DNA of 40,501 bases from Spirochaetes bacterium GWF1_51_8 (GCA_001829415.1 MIBE01000032.1:36775-77275); one strand, 5' to 3'; positions 31,278-40,240 are shown, counted from the stretch's first letter. Translations and numbers: made by a program. The notes: generated by a model from the sequence alone, not told the origin.

Positions 31278-33299
31278 TTACCAGCTCGACCCGCCTCCGC
31301 CTCCCGAACCTCCGCCCGAACTCCCGCCGGAATCGCTGCTCGAACTGCCGCCGGAACTGCTCCCCGAACTCCACGAGGAGTCGGACGAGGATGAGTCACC
31401 TGTTCCTGTCGGCGAACTCTCGGTATAACTCTTTCTCAAGTCCCGCCACGAGTTCTCCATGTCTCTTTGGAACATATCGATATCGTAATCCTTTGTCACC
31501 CCCGAGCCGGTCAGCCATGACGGCATGGAAAGCTGAATCCCCTTGAACTTTGCGATCCACTCCTTCGCCATTCCGAACGCGATGGCGTAAGGGAGAGTCA
31601 TCTCGAAGTAGTCGATCCGTTCGTCTACAAGCCGTTTCAACTGGTCCTTTTCCGCCCGGGCGATAAATTCCGCGAAACCCTTGACCCGCCGGAACCATTT
31701 CATACCGATATCGGTCTTTCTCATGATGATATACCTGAACGACCTGAAAACGAAGGCGCTCAGGAAGAATGACAGCATCAGCGGCATTGTAATAAACGAT
31801 CCGAAGAAAACCGAGATTCCCGGGGCGGCGGATACGATCAGCAGGGTGAAGATGAGGGGATAAATAAATTTGAGAAACAGGGTGAATATATGAACCTTAC
31901 TGCTGAAAAACAGAAAAACGAAGCTCGCGATAAAAAGAGCGGCCTGCAGAATCCAGACATACGGCATCAGGGTGGGGAATCTTACAACAAAGCGGAATTC
32001 GATATCGAATAAAAAGAGTACGAAAGTGCCCCAGAAAAGCAATTTCCACAACCCGCCGAATAATATCGAGAGCTTTCTCATCCCGGGGGTGTAGTACTTT
32101 TTAGTCTTGACCGTTTCTTTCAACGAATCCCTGACATAGTACATAACATTGCCGACCTGTTCCCCCATTTCTTTTACGCCCACATAATTCCCGCTGTAGA
32201 AAATGTGACCGAAAAGCTCGGTCTCGTACAGATTTTGACTGTCGAGCGAAGCGAGCTTTCTCAGGTAAAATCCGTCCTTCTGTTTCTCGATTTTCAGCTT
32301 TTTCTTGACTGCCCAGTAATAGATGAGAGACAGGATATCGTGCGGGTCCATTTTATCGTTAATCAGCATCCCGGCCTCCGCGGGATTCATGGATTTTGGC
32401 GGAAAGAATTCGGTTGTTAATACTCCTACCCTGTCGCGCCCGAAAATAAACCAGAGCAAAAAGACGACGAGAAGGATTGATCCCGGCATGATAAACCAGT
32501 AGTATGAATCCGTTTTCACGGAAATCACGGAAGTCAGCCATGAGTCGATCAGAGTGAGTATATTCGCGCGCACCGGGGCGAAGGAATTGGTGGAAAACTT
32601 CATCATAATAGTGAGGCCCTGGTTAGCATAGAGCGTTTTCAATGTCTTTCCGGAGATCACATTAGACAGGATACTGATTTTGGCGTTTTTGCCCTTCTCA
32701 CCTTTATATCCGGTATTGATAGAGATGTTCTCCGGGGTTATATTAACTCCCGGCGGAAGGGTAATTGTAAACGACGCCTTCTTGATCTCGGTCTTCCACT
32801 CGGTGCCTATGATGTTCCAGTAGAGCTGGATAAAATTGGTATGACCGGTCACCGCGTGATAGACCTGATAACGGATGACGTACTCGTGGTCGCCGTCGGC
32901 CTCGGTGAACAGCGAACCGATCCTGAGATTCTGGTTGAGGATAGCGTACTTCACCGGTTTCCCGAACGCGACCGCGAAGTCTTCCGGGATATTCATGCCG
33001 TCGAACCCGGCGTTTATTCTCGCTTTTTCATCGATGAGCATTTCGGCATACTCAAGGCAGATATGCTCGACAGTATGCAGGCCGCTGATAAATATCTCGG
33101 GTTTTCCATATTCCAGCAACGGGATAAAACGAAGGATCCCGTGACGCGGCTCGGTAAAATGCACGAGGATTTTCTCCTCGATGTCGAGTACGCCGTCATA
33201 TCCGATTTGGATATCGACACGGTAATCCTTGATATAAAAGTATTCCGAGTAGAGAGGAACGGCAATCCAGAGAAGAAGTAACACTATCCCTTTTTTCAT
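31278..33299 (-). CDS. DUF2207-type membrane protein with Gly/Ser-rich tail
   Basis: 673 aa. A signal peptide (about 1-18) is followed by the extracytoplasmic DUF2207-like domain (DYRVDIQIGYDGVLDIEEKI, HFTEPRHGILRFIPL). One membrane segment lies near residues 268-288 (WFIMPGSILLVVFLLWFIFG), then a cytoplasmic part with MNPAEAGMLINDKMDPHDIL. Several more membrane segments occur near 415-530. The chain ends in a Ser/Gly-rich tail closing GGGGGSSW, common in this family. Function is unknown in all members I know of. The small membrane protein gene at 33380 lies upstream on the same strand. Confidence 0.85.
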   Translation of the reverse strand: MKKGIVLLLLWIAVPLYSEYFYIKDYRVDIQIGYDGVLDIEEKILVHFTEPRHGILRFIPLLEYGKPEIFISGLHTVEHICLEYAEMLIDEKARINAGFDGMNIPEDFAVAFGKPVKYAILNQNLRIGSLFTEADGDHEYVIRYQVYHAVTGHTNFIQLYWNIIGTEWKTEIKKASFTITLPPGVNITPENISINTGYKGEKGKNAKISILSNVISGKTLKTLYANQGLTIMMKFSTNSFAPVRANILTLIDSWLTSVISVKTDSYYWFIMPGSILLVVFLLWFIFGRDRVGVLTTEFFPPKSMNPAEAGMLINDKMDPHDILSLIYYWAVKKKLKIEKQKDGFYLRKLASLDSQNLYETELFGHIFYSGNYVGVKEMGEQVGNVMYYVRDSLKETVKTKKYYTPGMRKLSILFGGLWKLLFWGTFVLFLFDIEFRFVVRFPTLMPYVWILQAALFIASFVFLFFSSKVHIFTLFLKFIYPLIFTLLIVSAAPGISVFFGSFITMPLMLSFFLSAFVFRSFRYIIMRKTDIGMKWFRRVKGFAEFIARAEKDQLKRLVDERIDYFEMTLPYAIAFGMAKEWIAKFKGIQLSMPSWLTGSGVTKDYDIDMFQRDMENSWRDLRKSYTESSPTGTGDSSSSDSSWSSGSSSGGSSSSDSGGSSGGGSGGGGGSSW

Positions 33300-33379
33300 A
33301 TATGCCCCCTTTCATGAAAGACAATATTATGCTCGTAAATGAATAACAACAACAACCGCTGTTTTACAGACGTCCCGCG

Positions 33380-33856
33380 CTAACGGCTCTTCAGTAGGAG
33401 GAGGACGCGGGCGTGCTTGGTGTAATGGACGGTGACCGTGTCGCCCTTATCGAACCGTTCGTAAGTTTCCCGCGAGACCTCGAAATTGATTTCCTTTATC
33501 CTCAGCCTGTAGACGATGGAAGCGCTGTTGTTTTTTATTACCTTCTCGATGATCCGTTCTTCCACTATGGAATTCACGATCACCTTTCTGTGTTCGGCAA
33601 GATCGAGCTTGTAGTCCTTACCGGTCCAGTGCACGATAAAGATGAGGCCGATAAAAATGACCATCCAGAGAATACCGATCATGATCATCCGGGTATCGTT
33701 AATAATCATCCCGATAATCGCGGCCGCCGTGCCGATCAGGGATAAAGCGAAGAAGAGAATTTTCGAAAATGGGGAGGATGCGATCCTCGCCGCCCGTATG
33801 AGCATCTCGATCTCCTCGGGGGACATGAACTCTTCGGAAATCATGGTTTTAGCCAT
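33380..33856 (-). CDS. Small two-helix membrane protein of unknown function
   Basis: 158 aa from ATG 33856, chosen because AGAAAGGAGGTGA just upstream is an almost complete match to the 16S rRNA anti-Shine-Dalgarno end; the longer frame to 33913 would start before it. Two adjacent membrane helices (ILFFALSLIGTAAAIIGMII and MIMIGILWMVIFIGLIFIV) are followed by a basic, beta-rich cytoplasmic part with VYRLRIKEINFEVSRETYER and a terminal KHARVLLLLKSR. No family recognised. It is upstream of the DUF2207 gene on the same strand (80 bp gap), so they may share a role in the membrane. Confidence 0.75.
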   Translation of the reverse strand: MAKTMISEEFMSPEEIEMLIRAARIASSPFSKILFFALSLIGTAAAIIGMIINDTRMIMIGILWMVIFIGLIFIVHWTGKDYKLDLAEHRKVIVNSIVEERIIEKVIKNNSASIVYRLRIKEINFEVSRETYERFDKGDTVTVHYTKHARVLLLLKSR

Positions 33857-33929
33857 ATCGGTCACCTCCTTTCTTCGCTTCATTTTAGTATGTTTTGATG
33901 AAAAATGGAACAATTTGCCGAGGATTTAC

Positions 33930-33958
33930 TTACAATTTTCAGGCTTTTTCTGTATAAT
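33930..33958 (+). promoter_or_regulatory. Promoter of the LuxR-type regulator
   Basis: TTACAA (33930-33935), 17 bp, TATAAT (33953-33958), 26 bp before the ATG. Confidence 0.65.
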
Positions 33959-33984
33959 ACTATGAAATCAAATCGGAAAACAAA

Positions 33985-34911
33985 ATGCAGAATTTGATCC
34001 TGGCAGTCAATCTCATAGCCGTCGTACTAGGCTTCATGGTATTGATATTGTCTATCTACGTTTGCGTGAAGTTCAAAATTACTGAATTGGTCTTTTTTAT
34101 AACCCTTCAGTTCATCCTGATTATAAATATCATCGCTGTCCTTATTTACCGTGACGGCGCGCGGTTCGGTTTAATTCCCGACAACAGCTATATCTATGTG
34201 ATAAAACGCATGATGTATCTGCTTCTCTCGGCCACTATGTCCATCAGCTATCTTTTCTTTCAGTTCATAATAAAAAGGAAAATCCATTATGCGAAATGGT
34301 TTCTTGTAATCCATTCCTTTGTCTTCTGTACGATACTGATATTCAGCAAGATATTCGAAATCCCCGAAACCCGCACCCCGCTCTGGGGTTACTATGTCTA
34401 TAACTTCATTCTCCTCGGATTGTTCCTGATGACTTTCCTGCATGTCCTGCGGAAGAGGAAATTGGCGGAAGATAAACGGATGCGGAGGATGGCGAATATG
34501 TTCATGGTTATCGGGCCGCTCGGGATGGGCTATTATTATTTTCTCGAGATTACCGGGCGCTTTTTTTCGATATCCAATCCTTCACTGGGATTCAGCCTGC
34601 CGTTTCCGGTCCTGTTTATTTTCATGAATATCGCGATGATTATCTATGGTTTCAGCTTTTTTACGGTCAAGTCGTTGGAATACCCGGGTACGGCGCTCGC
34701 GACACCGGTGCTGACCGAAAAGTTTCCGTTAAGCGACCGCGAAGTGGAGATTATCAGGCACCTGATAGCGGGGTTGTCCAACCGCGAGATCGGCGAAAAA
34801 TTGTTCATCTCCGAATTCACGGTGAAGACGCATGTCAGGAATATCTATCATAAAATGGATATTAAAAACCGGCTTGAATTGCTGGAAGCGATCAAGGACT
34901 ATAAGTATTGA
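33985..34911 (+). CDS. Membrane-bound LuxR-type transcriptional regulator
   Basis: 308 aa. Residues 1 to about 230 consist of some seven hydrophobic helices, similar in style to 7TM sensor regions. A C-terminal LuxR/FixJ-type helix-turn-helix occupies about 245-305: FPLSDREVEIIRHLIAGLSN, REIGEKLFISEFTVKTHVRN and YHKMDIKNRLELLEAI. There is no receiver domain, so the membrane part itself is likely the sensor, with DNA binding done from the membrane. Its position, divergent from the small membrane protein gene at 33856, suggests it could control that gene and itself. The ligand is unknown. Confidence 0.88.
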   Translation: MQNLILAVNLIAVVLGFMVLILSIYVCVKFKITELVFFITLQFILIINIIAVLIYRDGARFGLIPDNSYIYVIKRMMYLLLSATMSISYLFFQFIIKRKIHYAKWFLVIHSFVFCTILIFSKIFEIPETRTPLWGYYVYNFILLGLFLMTFLHVLRKRKLAEDKRMRRMANMFMVIGPLGMGYYYFLEITGRFFSISNPSLGFSLPFPVLFIFMNIAMIIYGFSFFTVKSLEYPGTALATPVLTEKFPLSDREVEIIRHLIAGLSNREIGEKLFISEFTVKTHVRNIYHKMDIKNRLELLEAIKDYKY

Positions 34912-34947
34912 TCGGAGCTTGTGAAATAATAAACTTGACGGATAAAT

Positions 34948-34976
34948 TTGACAGAATCCTAACCATAGGATAAAAT
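34948..34976 (+). promoter_or_regulatory. Promoter with internal dyad, upstream of the aminotransferase
   Basis: TTGACA (34948-34953), 17 bp, TAAAAT (34971-34976). The spacer carries an inverted repeat, ATCCTA-ACCA-TAGGAT (34956-34971). A second TTGACG lies 13 bp upstream (34935-34940). Confidence 0.65.
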
Positions 34977-35025
34977 TTACTATGCGTGCCGATACTATCG
35001 GTCAATACAGACGCGGAGGAAACTT

Positions 35026-36186
35026 ATGATCGTGAAGAAGTTTTTATGCGCTCCGGGACCCACGGCGGTTCCAGCGGAAATCCTGAATGAGATGGCTAAG
35101 CCCCTTATTCATCACAGGACTCCCCAGTTCGACGCGATTATCGCCGAGAACGCCCAGTTGTTAAAGCAGGTCTTCAAGACCCAGAACCCCGTTGTCACCT
35201 TTACCTCGTCGGGTACGGGAGCGATGGAAGCCTCAATTACGAATTTCCTTTCGAAAGGCGATAAAGCGATCGTAGTTTCGGCCGGTAAGTTCGGCGAACG
35301 TTTTGCCGAAATAGGCACAGCCTACGGTGTCGAAGTAATCGAGCTGAAGGCCGAGTACGGTAAGGATGTCAAACCCGCGGCGGTCGCGGAAGCCCTAAAG
35401 GCCAATCCCGGCGTGAAAGCGGTTTATTCCGAATACAGCGAAACGTCCACAGCCGTGGCGTTCGATATCAAGGGTATCGCGGAAGTTGTCCGTAAGACCG
35501 ACGCGATTTTTGTTGTCGACGCGATCACCGCAGCCGGATGTATGGAACTCGAAATGGACGCATGGGGAATAGACGTAGCGGTGGCCGGTTCCCAGAAGTC
35601 GTTCATGATCCCGCCGGGACTCGCGTTCCTCGCCGCATCGGAGAAGGCGCGCAAGATGATGGAGACCTCGAACCTGCCGAAGTACTACTTCGACCTCGCG
35701 GGCGAAATCAAGTCAAACGAAAAGAATACGACCTCATGGACTCCCGCGGTGACTATCATTATCGGCCTCAATATGGCATTGAAGATGATGGTGAGCGAAG
35801 GGATCGATAACGTGATCAAGCGCCACTATATAATCGCGGAAGCGATCCGTGTGGGTGTGCAGGCGATAGGGCTCAAGCTTTTCGCCGACGTCCCTAACGT
35901 TCGCCCGTCCGATGCTGTTACCGCGGTCCGTGTGCCCGACGGTGTCGAAGGCAAGAAGATACCAGATATCATGCAGAACAAGTACGGCGTGACTATCGCG
36001 GGCGGACAGGGTTCGATGGCCGGGAAGATTTTCCGCCTCGGGAGTCTCGGTTATATGGACAAGACCGATGTGATTATCCAGCTCCAGGCGATGGAGTTCA
36101 CGTTGAAAGACCTCGGCTTCCAGTTCGAATCCGGCAAGTCTGTCGCCGCGGCCCAGAAGTTCCTTTTGGACAACATCAAGCTCTAA
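35026..36186 (+). CDS. Class V aminotransferase (serine/alanine-glyoxylate or -pyruvate type)
   Basis: 386 aa, full length for this PLP enzyme family. Typical motifs are FLCAPGPTAVP at the start, LIHHRTPQFDAI, TSSGTGAMEASI and VDAITAAG (D165 contacts the PLP ring), with the Schiff-base lysine K191 in GSQKSFM. The C-terminal part contains AGGQGSMAGKIFRLGSLGY, which binds the substrate carboxylate. Such enzymes exchange amino groups among serine, alanine, glyoxylate and pyruvate; in many anaerobes homologues take part in serine or glycine metabolism. No serA gene is next to it. AGGAGG (with one mismatch) precedes the ATG, and a strong terminator follows. Confidence 0.92.
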   Translation: MIVKKFLCAPGPTAVPAEILNEMAKPLIHHRTPQFDAIIAENAQLLKQVFKTQNPVVTFTSSGTGAMEASITNFLSKGDKAIVVSAGKFGERFAEIGTAYGVEVIELKAEYGKDVKPAAVAEALKANPGVKAVYSEYSETSTAVAFDIKGIAEVVRKTDAIFVVDAITAAGCMELEMDAWGIDVAVAGSQKSFMIPPGLAFLAASEKARKMMETSNLPKYYFDLAGEIKSNEKNTTSWTPAVTIIIGLNMALKMMVSEGIDNVIKRHYIIAEAIRVGVQAIGLKLFADVPNVRPSDAVTAVRVPDGVEGKKIPDIMQNKYGVTIAGGQGSMAGKIFRLGSLGYMDKTDVIIQLQAMEFTLKDLGFQFESGKSVAAAQKFLLDNIKL

Positions 36187-36205
36187 ATTTACTGAAAAGA
36201 TACGA

Positions 36206-36239
36206 AAGCCCCGCTCACTCCGAACGGGGCTTCTTTTTT
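36206..36239 (+). terminator. Rho-independent terminator of the aminotransferase gene
   Basis: AAGCCCCG (36206-36213) pairs with CGGGGCTT (36225-36232), followed by C and six T. Confidence 0.9.
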
Positions 36240-36318
36240 GAGCCGATACTTGCATAATCCTTCACTGGGGTATAAAATAAATAGGATTGTAAATTGTTCA
36301 GAAGCGGAAGGAGGGTAT

Positions 36319-37590
36319 ATGAAAAAAGCAATCATAGCGTTTATAGCGGTTATGGCCGGATGTGCCGCGAATATCGAAGCGCCGGTTCTTCCCGATAAAG
36401 CAGTCCTCCTGACAAAAAGCGGTATTGTCACGAACTGTATCTATATCAAGTGGGGCGCGCTCGCCGGGGTGACCGGTTACTCGCTCTATGTCTCCACCAA
36501 CGGCACCGGTAATCCCTACCTTCTTACCAACACAACGTCTCTGTCTTATCTCCATCAGGGACTTAACGCGGGTACGACCAACTACTACCGGGTAGTCGCG
36601 CAGAACGCGAACGGTGAAACTGCCGGCGATTTTTATCCGGGTTATACGAAGGCCGACCTGCCGAACGCCGATCCCAATACGACGAATATAACGGTTGTGG
36701 ATACGCTCAAGTATTCCTACGACCCTGCGTCCTATTCCAAGCCGACGAACGAGCTGGTGATCCTGACGCTCAATATGCACACTTACCAGGAGAGCGGACA
36801 GGACGCGAAGTTCGATATGATCGTCGATCTGATCGCGAAGCTGGATGTCGACCTGATCGCGTTCCAGGAATGCGCCCAGAAAAACAACAGCGCGTTCCTA
36901 ACCGGGAAGATTCGTGTGGATAATATGGCATATATCGTGACAAAACGCCTGAAGGAATACTACGGGCTGGATTATTACTATGTCTGGGATTGGGCGCATT
37001 ACGGGTGGAGTGTATGGGAAGAAGGGATCGCGTGCGTCTCGAAATACCCGATCCTCTCGACGACCAATAAGTATATCACAGCCGATACTTCGGTCAACAG
37101 TATCGCTTCGAGAAAAGTGATCTATTCAGAGATCGTGATCGGCGGTTTCGGTAAGGTCAATTTCTTCTCGACCCATCTCTACTGGAAAACATCCGTAAGC
37201 GACAACAACCACAACCTTTCGATCATCGATATGAAAACGCTTGTCGACCAGAAGGAAGCGGCCGTGGGCAGCCCCGTGCTCTCGATAGTCTGCGGCGACT
37301 ACAACTGCAATCCCACTGACGATGCGCCGTGGAATCAGGGGTACCTGACTATGGTCAGCAACGGGCAGTATATCGATACCTATTTCGCGGTCAACCCGAC
37401 GGCGAACAACAAACCTGCGCTCGCCGAACATTTCACGGTGGGAGGCACGTATCCCGGACGGATCGACTATATCTTCTTCAAGACGAACGATATGTTCCAG
37501 CCGGTCTGTTCGCAGATTGTGTTCACTCCCTCGGTGATCGGCTTAGTTTCGGATCATTACGGGGTGTTCACGCGGATCAGGATGTTCTAA
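36319..37590 (+). CDS. Secreted lipoprotein with fibronectin-like and endonuclease/exonuclease/phosphatase domains
   Basis: 423 aa from ATG 36319, with GGAGGG 4 nt upstream. The lipobox VMAGC (Cys about 15) indicates lipid anchoring. Residues ~25-115 resemble a fibronectin type III domain (IYIKWGALAGVTGYSLYVS, TNYYRVVAQNANGE). Residues ~150-423 match the EEP fold: ILTLNMHTYQ, LDVDLIAFQEC, FFSTHLYW, IVCGDYNCNPTDD, GRIDYIFF and a final VSDHYGVFTRI. The metal and catalytic residues N, E, H, D and N, and the final D-H pair, are present. It may cleave phosphodiesters of nucleic acids, lipids or sugars outside the cell; the substrate is not clear. Confidence 0.87.
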   Translation: MKKAIIAFIAVMAGCAANIEAPVLPDKAVLLTKSGIVTNCIYIKWGALAGVTGYSLYVSTNGTGNPYLLTNTTSLSYLHQGLNAGTTNYYRVVAQNANGETAGDFYPGYTKADLPNADPNTTNITVVDTLKYSYDPASYSKPTNELVILTLNMHTYQESGQDAKFDMIVDLIAKLDVDLIAFQECAQKNNSAFLTGKIRVDNMAYIVTKRLKEYYGLDYYYVWDWAHYGWSVWEEGIACVSKYPILSTTNKYITADTSVNSIASRKVIYSEIVIGGFGKVNFFSTHLYWKTSVSDNNHNLSIIDMKTLVDQKEAAVGSPVLSIVCGDYNCNPTDDAPWNQGYLTMVSNGQYIDTYFAVNPTANNKPALAEHFTVGGTYPGRIDYIFFKTNDMFQPVCSQIVFTPSVIGLVSDHYGVFTRIRMF

Positions 37591-37598
37591 TAAAATAA

Positions 37599-37770
37599 GG
37601 GGCTGTCTCAAAAGAATACAAATTGCGGAAAAGTCTGTCACTGCGAGACGCAACGCACCAAAGCAGTCTGTTTAACTGTTTATCAGTAAATAATACAGAT
37701 TGCTTCACGAATTTTTCGAATTCGTTCGCAATGACAAATATTCCCTAATGTAACTTTTTAAGACAGCCCT
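37599..37770. mobile_element. Palindromic MITE-like element between convergent genes
   Basis: The left end GGGGCTGTCTCAAAAG (37599) and the complement of the right end, AGGGCTGTCTTAAAAAG (to 37770), are inverted repeats. The core from TGTCACTGCGAGACG (37636) to CGCAATGACA (37736) matches the elements at 13815 and 22092. It starts 8 bp after one stop codon, and its flanking T-run merges with the stop codon of the convergent lipoprotein gene. It probably terminates both. Confidence 0.75.
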
Positions 37771-37775
37771 ATTTT

Positions 37776-39086
37776 TTATTTCAGGACGTATACTTTATAA
37801 TCGTTAAAACCCGCGCCGAATTTTCCGATGAAGTAAATCCGGGAATTGAAGACAACCGGCGTCATGAATCCCATGGTGTAATCCGAACCCGCTTCGACAT
37901 TAATGTTTCTAATCTCTGCACCGTCGTACATATAAGCCTTCTGGTAACTGCCGTCAGAAGCGTCGAAGTAAAGACGGTCGTTATACACAATCGGGGATTG
38001 GAAAAGTGTATTATAGTCCGACCCTCCGCTCGAAACTGACTTTATCTCGTTGCCGTCTATTACGAACATTTTATATCCTGCCGCGGAGTTACCTTGAAAA
38101 TAAAGTTTCGAGTTAAAGACAACGGGAGATTCGAACGAACTCAGATACCCGGAAGTCCCTGCCGAAACGGTGTTAATATTGGTGCCGTCGAACATCATGA
38201 CTATATCCGGTCCGCCCGCGTTGCCAAGGAAGTAGAGCTTATTTTGACAGACTATTCCCCTGAGGAACGACGAAGTATATCCGGATGTTCCGGCGGATAC
38301 GTTCGCGACCGAGGAACCGTTGAACTCGTAGATTTTTTCAGTACCGCCGTCGCGGCCATAAAAGTACAGTTTCGAGTTGTAAACCACCCCGGCCCCGAAG
38401 TGAGTCAGGTAGTCCGAGGAACCCTGAGACACGTTTTTTATCTGTGCTCCGTCGAATTCATATATCTTATCGCTCACACCGTTATTTCCCTGAAAATAGA
38501 GCTTGGAATTGTAGATGACGGGACAAGCAAAACTAGTCTGGTAATCCGAAGTGCCCGCATCGATATCACTCAGAGAATTTCCCATTTCAAACATCTTGTA
38601 AGCCGCACTGGTGTTATGACCCTGGAAATAGAGTTTTGAATTATAGACAATGCTTTCCCATCTGAAGTACGCCAAGTAACTGGATGTTCCCGGTGAAACA
38701 TTCTTAATCAGAAGACCGTCGAATTCATAGATTTTATAGCTCGATCCGTTATAGCCCTGAAAATAAACCCTGGAGTTATATACCGCGGGGTACTCGAAGT
38801 TGTTCGAGTAATCCGATGAACCCGACGAAACATCGAAAATACTGCTGCCGTCCGAAGAATAAAGGATATCCTTCGAACCGTTGTTACCGAGAAAACAAAG
38901 CATAGAGTTGAATAGCGTCAGATAGTTGCATCCTTTGATATAGCCGGATGTTCCCGCGGAAACGCTCCCGATAGTATCGAGAATCTTCGGAGGCGTGGGC
39001 GCGGGCGGCGTAGGCGGAAAAAGGATATCGCACGATATGAAAAACATTGAAGAAAGGACGATGAATACTTTAAAAATTCGATTCAT
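37776..39086 (-). CDS. Lipoprotein with nine ~44-residue beta repeats
   Basis: 436 aa from ATG 39086, with GGAGCGG 5 nt upstream. The lipobox FFISC is followed by a Pro-rich stretch (PPTPPAPTPP). The rest is nine consecutive repeats of about 44 residues with consensus VSAGTSGYxxxF, then VVYNSKLYFQGNNG and KIYEFDGxxI. The pattern of short strands with SG/DG turns suggests a beta-propeller or similar fold. The family resembles the ELWRTDGT-type repeat surface proteins of other bacteria, without exact identity. It is probably exposed on the cell surface and could bind a ligand or glycan. It has its own promoter and a palindromic element after the stop. Confidence 0.85.
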   Translation of the reverse strand: MNRIFKVFIVLSSMFFISCDILFPPTPPAPTPPKILDTIGSVSAGTSGYIKGCNYLTLFNSMLCFLGNNGSKDILYSSDGSSIFDVSSGSSDYSNNFEYPAVYNSRVYFQGYNGSSYKIYEFDGLLIKNVSPGTSSYLAYFRWESIVYNSKLYFQGHNTSAAYKMFEMGNSLSDIDAGTSDYQTSFACPVIYNSKLYFQGNNGVSDKIYEFDGAQIKNVSQGSSDYLTHFGAGVVYNSKLYFYGRDGGTEKIYEFNGSSVANVSAGTSGYTSSFLRGIVCQNKLYFLGNAGGPDIVMMFDGTNINTVSAGTSGYLSSFESPVVFNSKLYFQGNSAAGYKMFVIDGNEIKSVSSGGSDYNTLFQSPIVYNDRLYFDASDGSYQKAYMYDGAEIRNINVEAGSDYTMGFMTPVVFNSRIYFIGKFGAGFNDYKVYVLK

Positions 39087-39130
39087 ACACCGCTCCATTA
39101 AACCGATTTTATCTGTCATCGGTTCAGAAT

Positions 39131-39159
39131 AATATATACCGGTTTCGGAATTATCTCAA
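39131..39159 (-). promoter_or_regulatory. Promoter of the nine-repeat lipoprotein
   Basis: On the minus strand TTGAGA (39154-39159), 17 bp, TATATT (39131-39136), 45 bp before the chosen ATG. Confidence 0.6.
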
Positions 39160-39182
39160 GTAGCGATTTGAATTGGGGGGAA

Positions 39183-39848
39183 TTATTTTTGTTTGAATTT
39201 GGCCTTTTCGCCGGTAAGCCATTCGGCCAACATGTCGAAACCCGTGCCGTCCTTCGCGCAGACGTCGAACACCGGGGCGGACGGGTTCATCACCCCGACC
39301 CCCTCGCGGAAATAGGTCTCGTCGAAGTCGATGTACGGCATGAGGTCGGACTTGTTCAATACAATCGCCGACGCGTGCTGGAAGATGATCGGGTACTTAT
39401 AGGGCTTGTCGCTTCCCTCGGGCACGGAACTCACCACGATCCTGAGATGCTCGCCGATATCGAATTCCGCCGGGCAGACGAGGTTGCCGATATTCTCCAC
39501 GAACAGGATGGTGCCGGGGGCGATTTCTTTTTTACCGAGGATCGCGCGGATCATAGGCGAATCGAGGTGGCAGATGCCGTTTGTGTTGATCTGGTAGGCG
39601 TCGATCCCGAGGGACTGGAGTTTACGGGTGTCGATATCTGTCTCGAGGTCGCCCTCGATTACGGTGACCGGAATCCCTTTCAACCGTTCGATCAGGCGGA
39701 CCAGGACGGAAGTCTTCCCGGCTCCCGCGCTCCCGAGGATATTGACCGACAGGATATTCCGCGCGGTGAGTTCCTTTCGGATTTCTTCTCCGATCTTCTG
39801 GTTCTCTTCGTAGATATCGATCTTGAGGTCGATCACCTCTTTTTCCAT
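39183..39848 (-). CDS. hypB: Hydrogenase maturation GTPase HypB
   Basis: 221 aa. This SIMIBI-class GTPase drives nickel delivery to [NiFe] hydrogenase together with HypA. The P-loop is GSAGAGKTSV near residue 39, followed by EGDLETDIDTRKL, the metal-site segment NGICHLD, ENIGNLVCPAEFD and the guanine-specificity motif LNKSDL. It has no N-terminal histidine-rich nickel store and no CxxCGC motif, so it is the short form. The RBS AAGGAG is clear. It lies 38 bp downstream of hypA in the same operon. HypC, HypD, HypE and HypF are not in the window. Confidence 0.95.
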   Translation of the reverse strand: MEKEVIDLKIDIYEENQKIGEEIRKELTARNILSVNILGSAGAGKTSVLVRLIERLKGIPVTVIEGDLETDIDTRKLQSLGIDAYQINTNGICHLDSPMIRAILGKKEIAPGTILFVENIGNLVCPAEFDIGEHLRIVVSSVPEGSDKPYKYPIIFQHASAIVLNKSDLMPYIDFDETYFREGVGVMNPSAPVFDVCAKDGTGFDMLAEWLTGEKAKFKQK

Positions 39849-39886
39849 CGCGGTCTCCTTATTTCGATTGCTCTGCGGGTAAAAAG

Positions 39887-40240
39887 CTATTCCTCGTTCT
39901 CGATCTCGATATTCTCGATATAGAACTCGGTTCCCGTTTTAGTCGGCGCGCTCTTCCCCCCGCACTTCGGGCATGTGTACGAACGGCCGTCGCGCTCGTA
40001 CTCGCTTCCGCACAAGGCGCAACGCAGGACGGGCTTGATATATCTGACAATAAGTTCGGAATTCTGCAATTTCGGGTGGTCTTTTTTCAGGATATCGTAG
40101 TAGAAGGTGAGGGACTCCTCGGCGAAACCGGACAGTTCGCCGATAGCGATGCCGACCTTGAGAACGCCGAGAGCCTGATGCTCTTCCGCGGTCTTGAGCG
40201 CGATCTTCACGATCTGCTCGACCGCCGGGTACTCATGCAC
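39887..40240 (-). CDS. hypA: Hydrogenase nickel incorporation protein HypA
   Basis: 117 aa, starting at a GTG (40240) that gives the required MHE N-terminus, in which His2 binds nickel. The zinc site is CALCGSEYERDGRSYTCPKC. The protein passes nickel to the hydrogenase large subunit with HypB. Its start overlaps the end of the upstream ferredoxin gene by 8 bp, showing translational coupling to a hydrogenase-type operon. It is standard in length and motif. Confidence 0.95.
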   Translation of the reverse strand: MHEYPAVEQIVKIALKTAEEHQALGVLKVGIAIGELSGFAEESLTFYYDILKKDHPKLQNSELIVRYIKPVLRCALCGSEYERDGRSYTCPKCGGKSAPTKTGTEFYIENIEIENEE

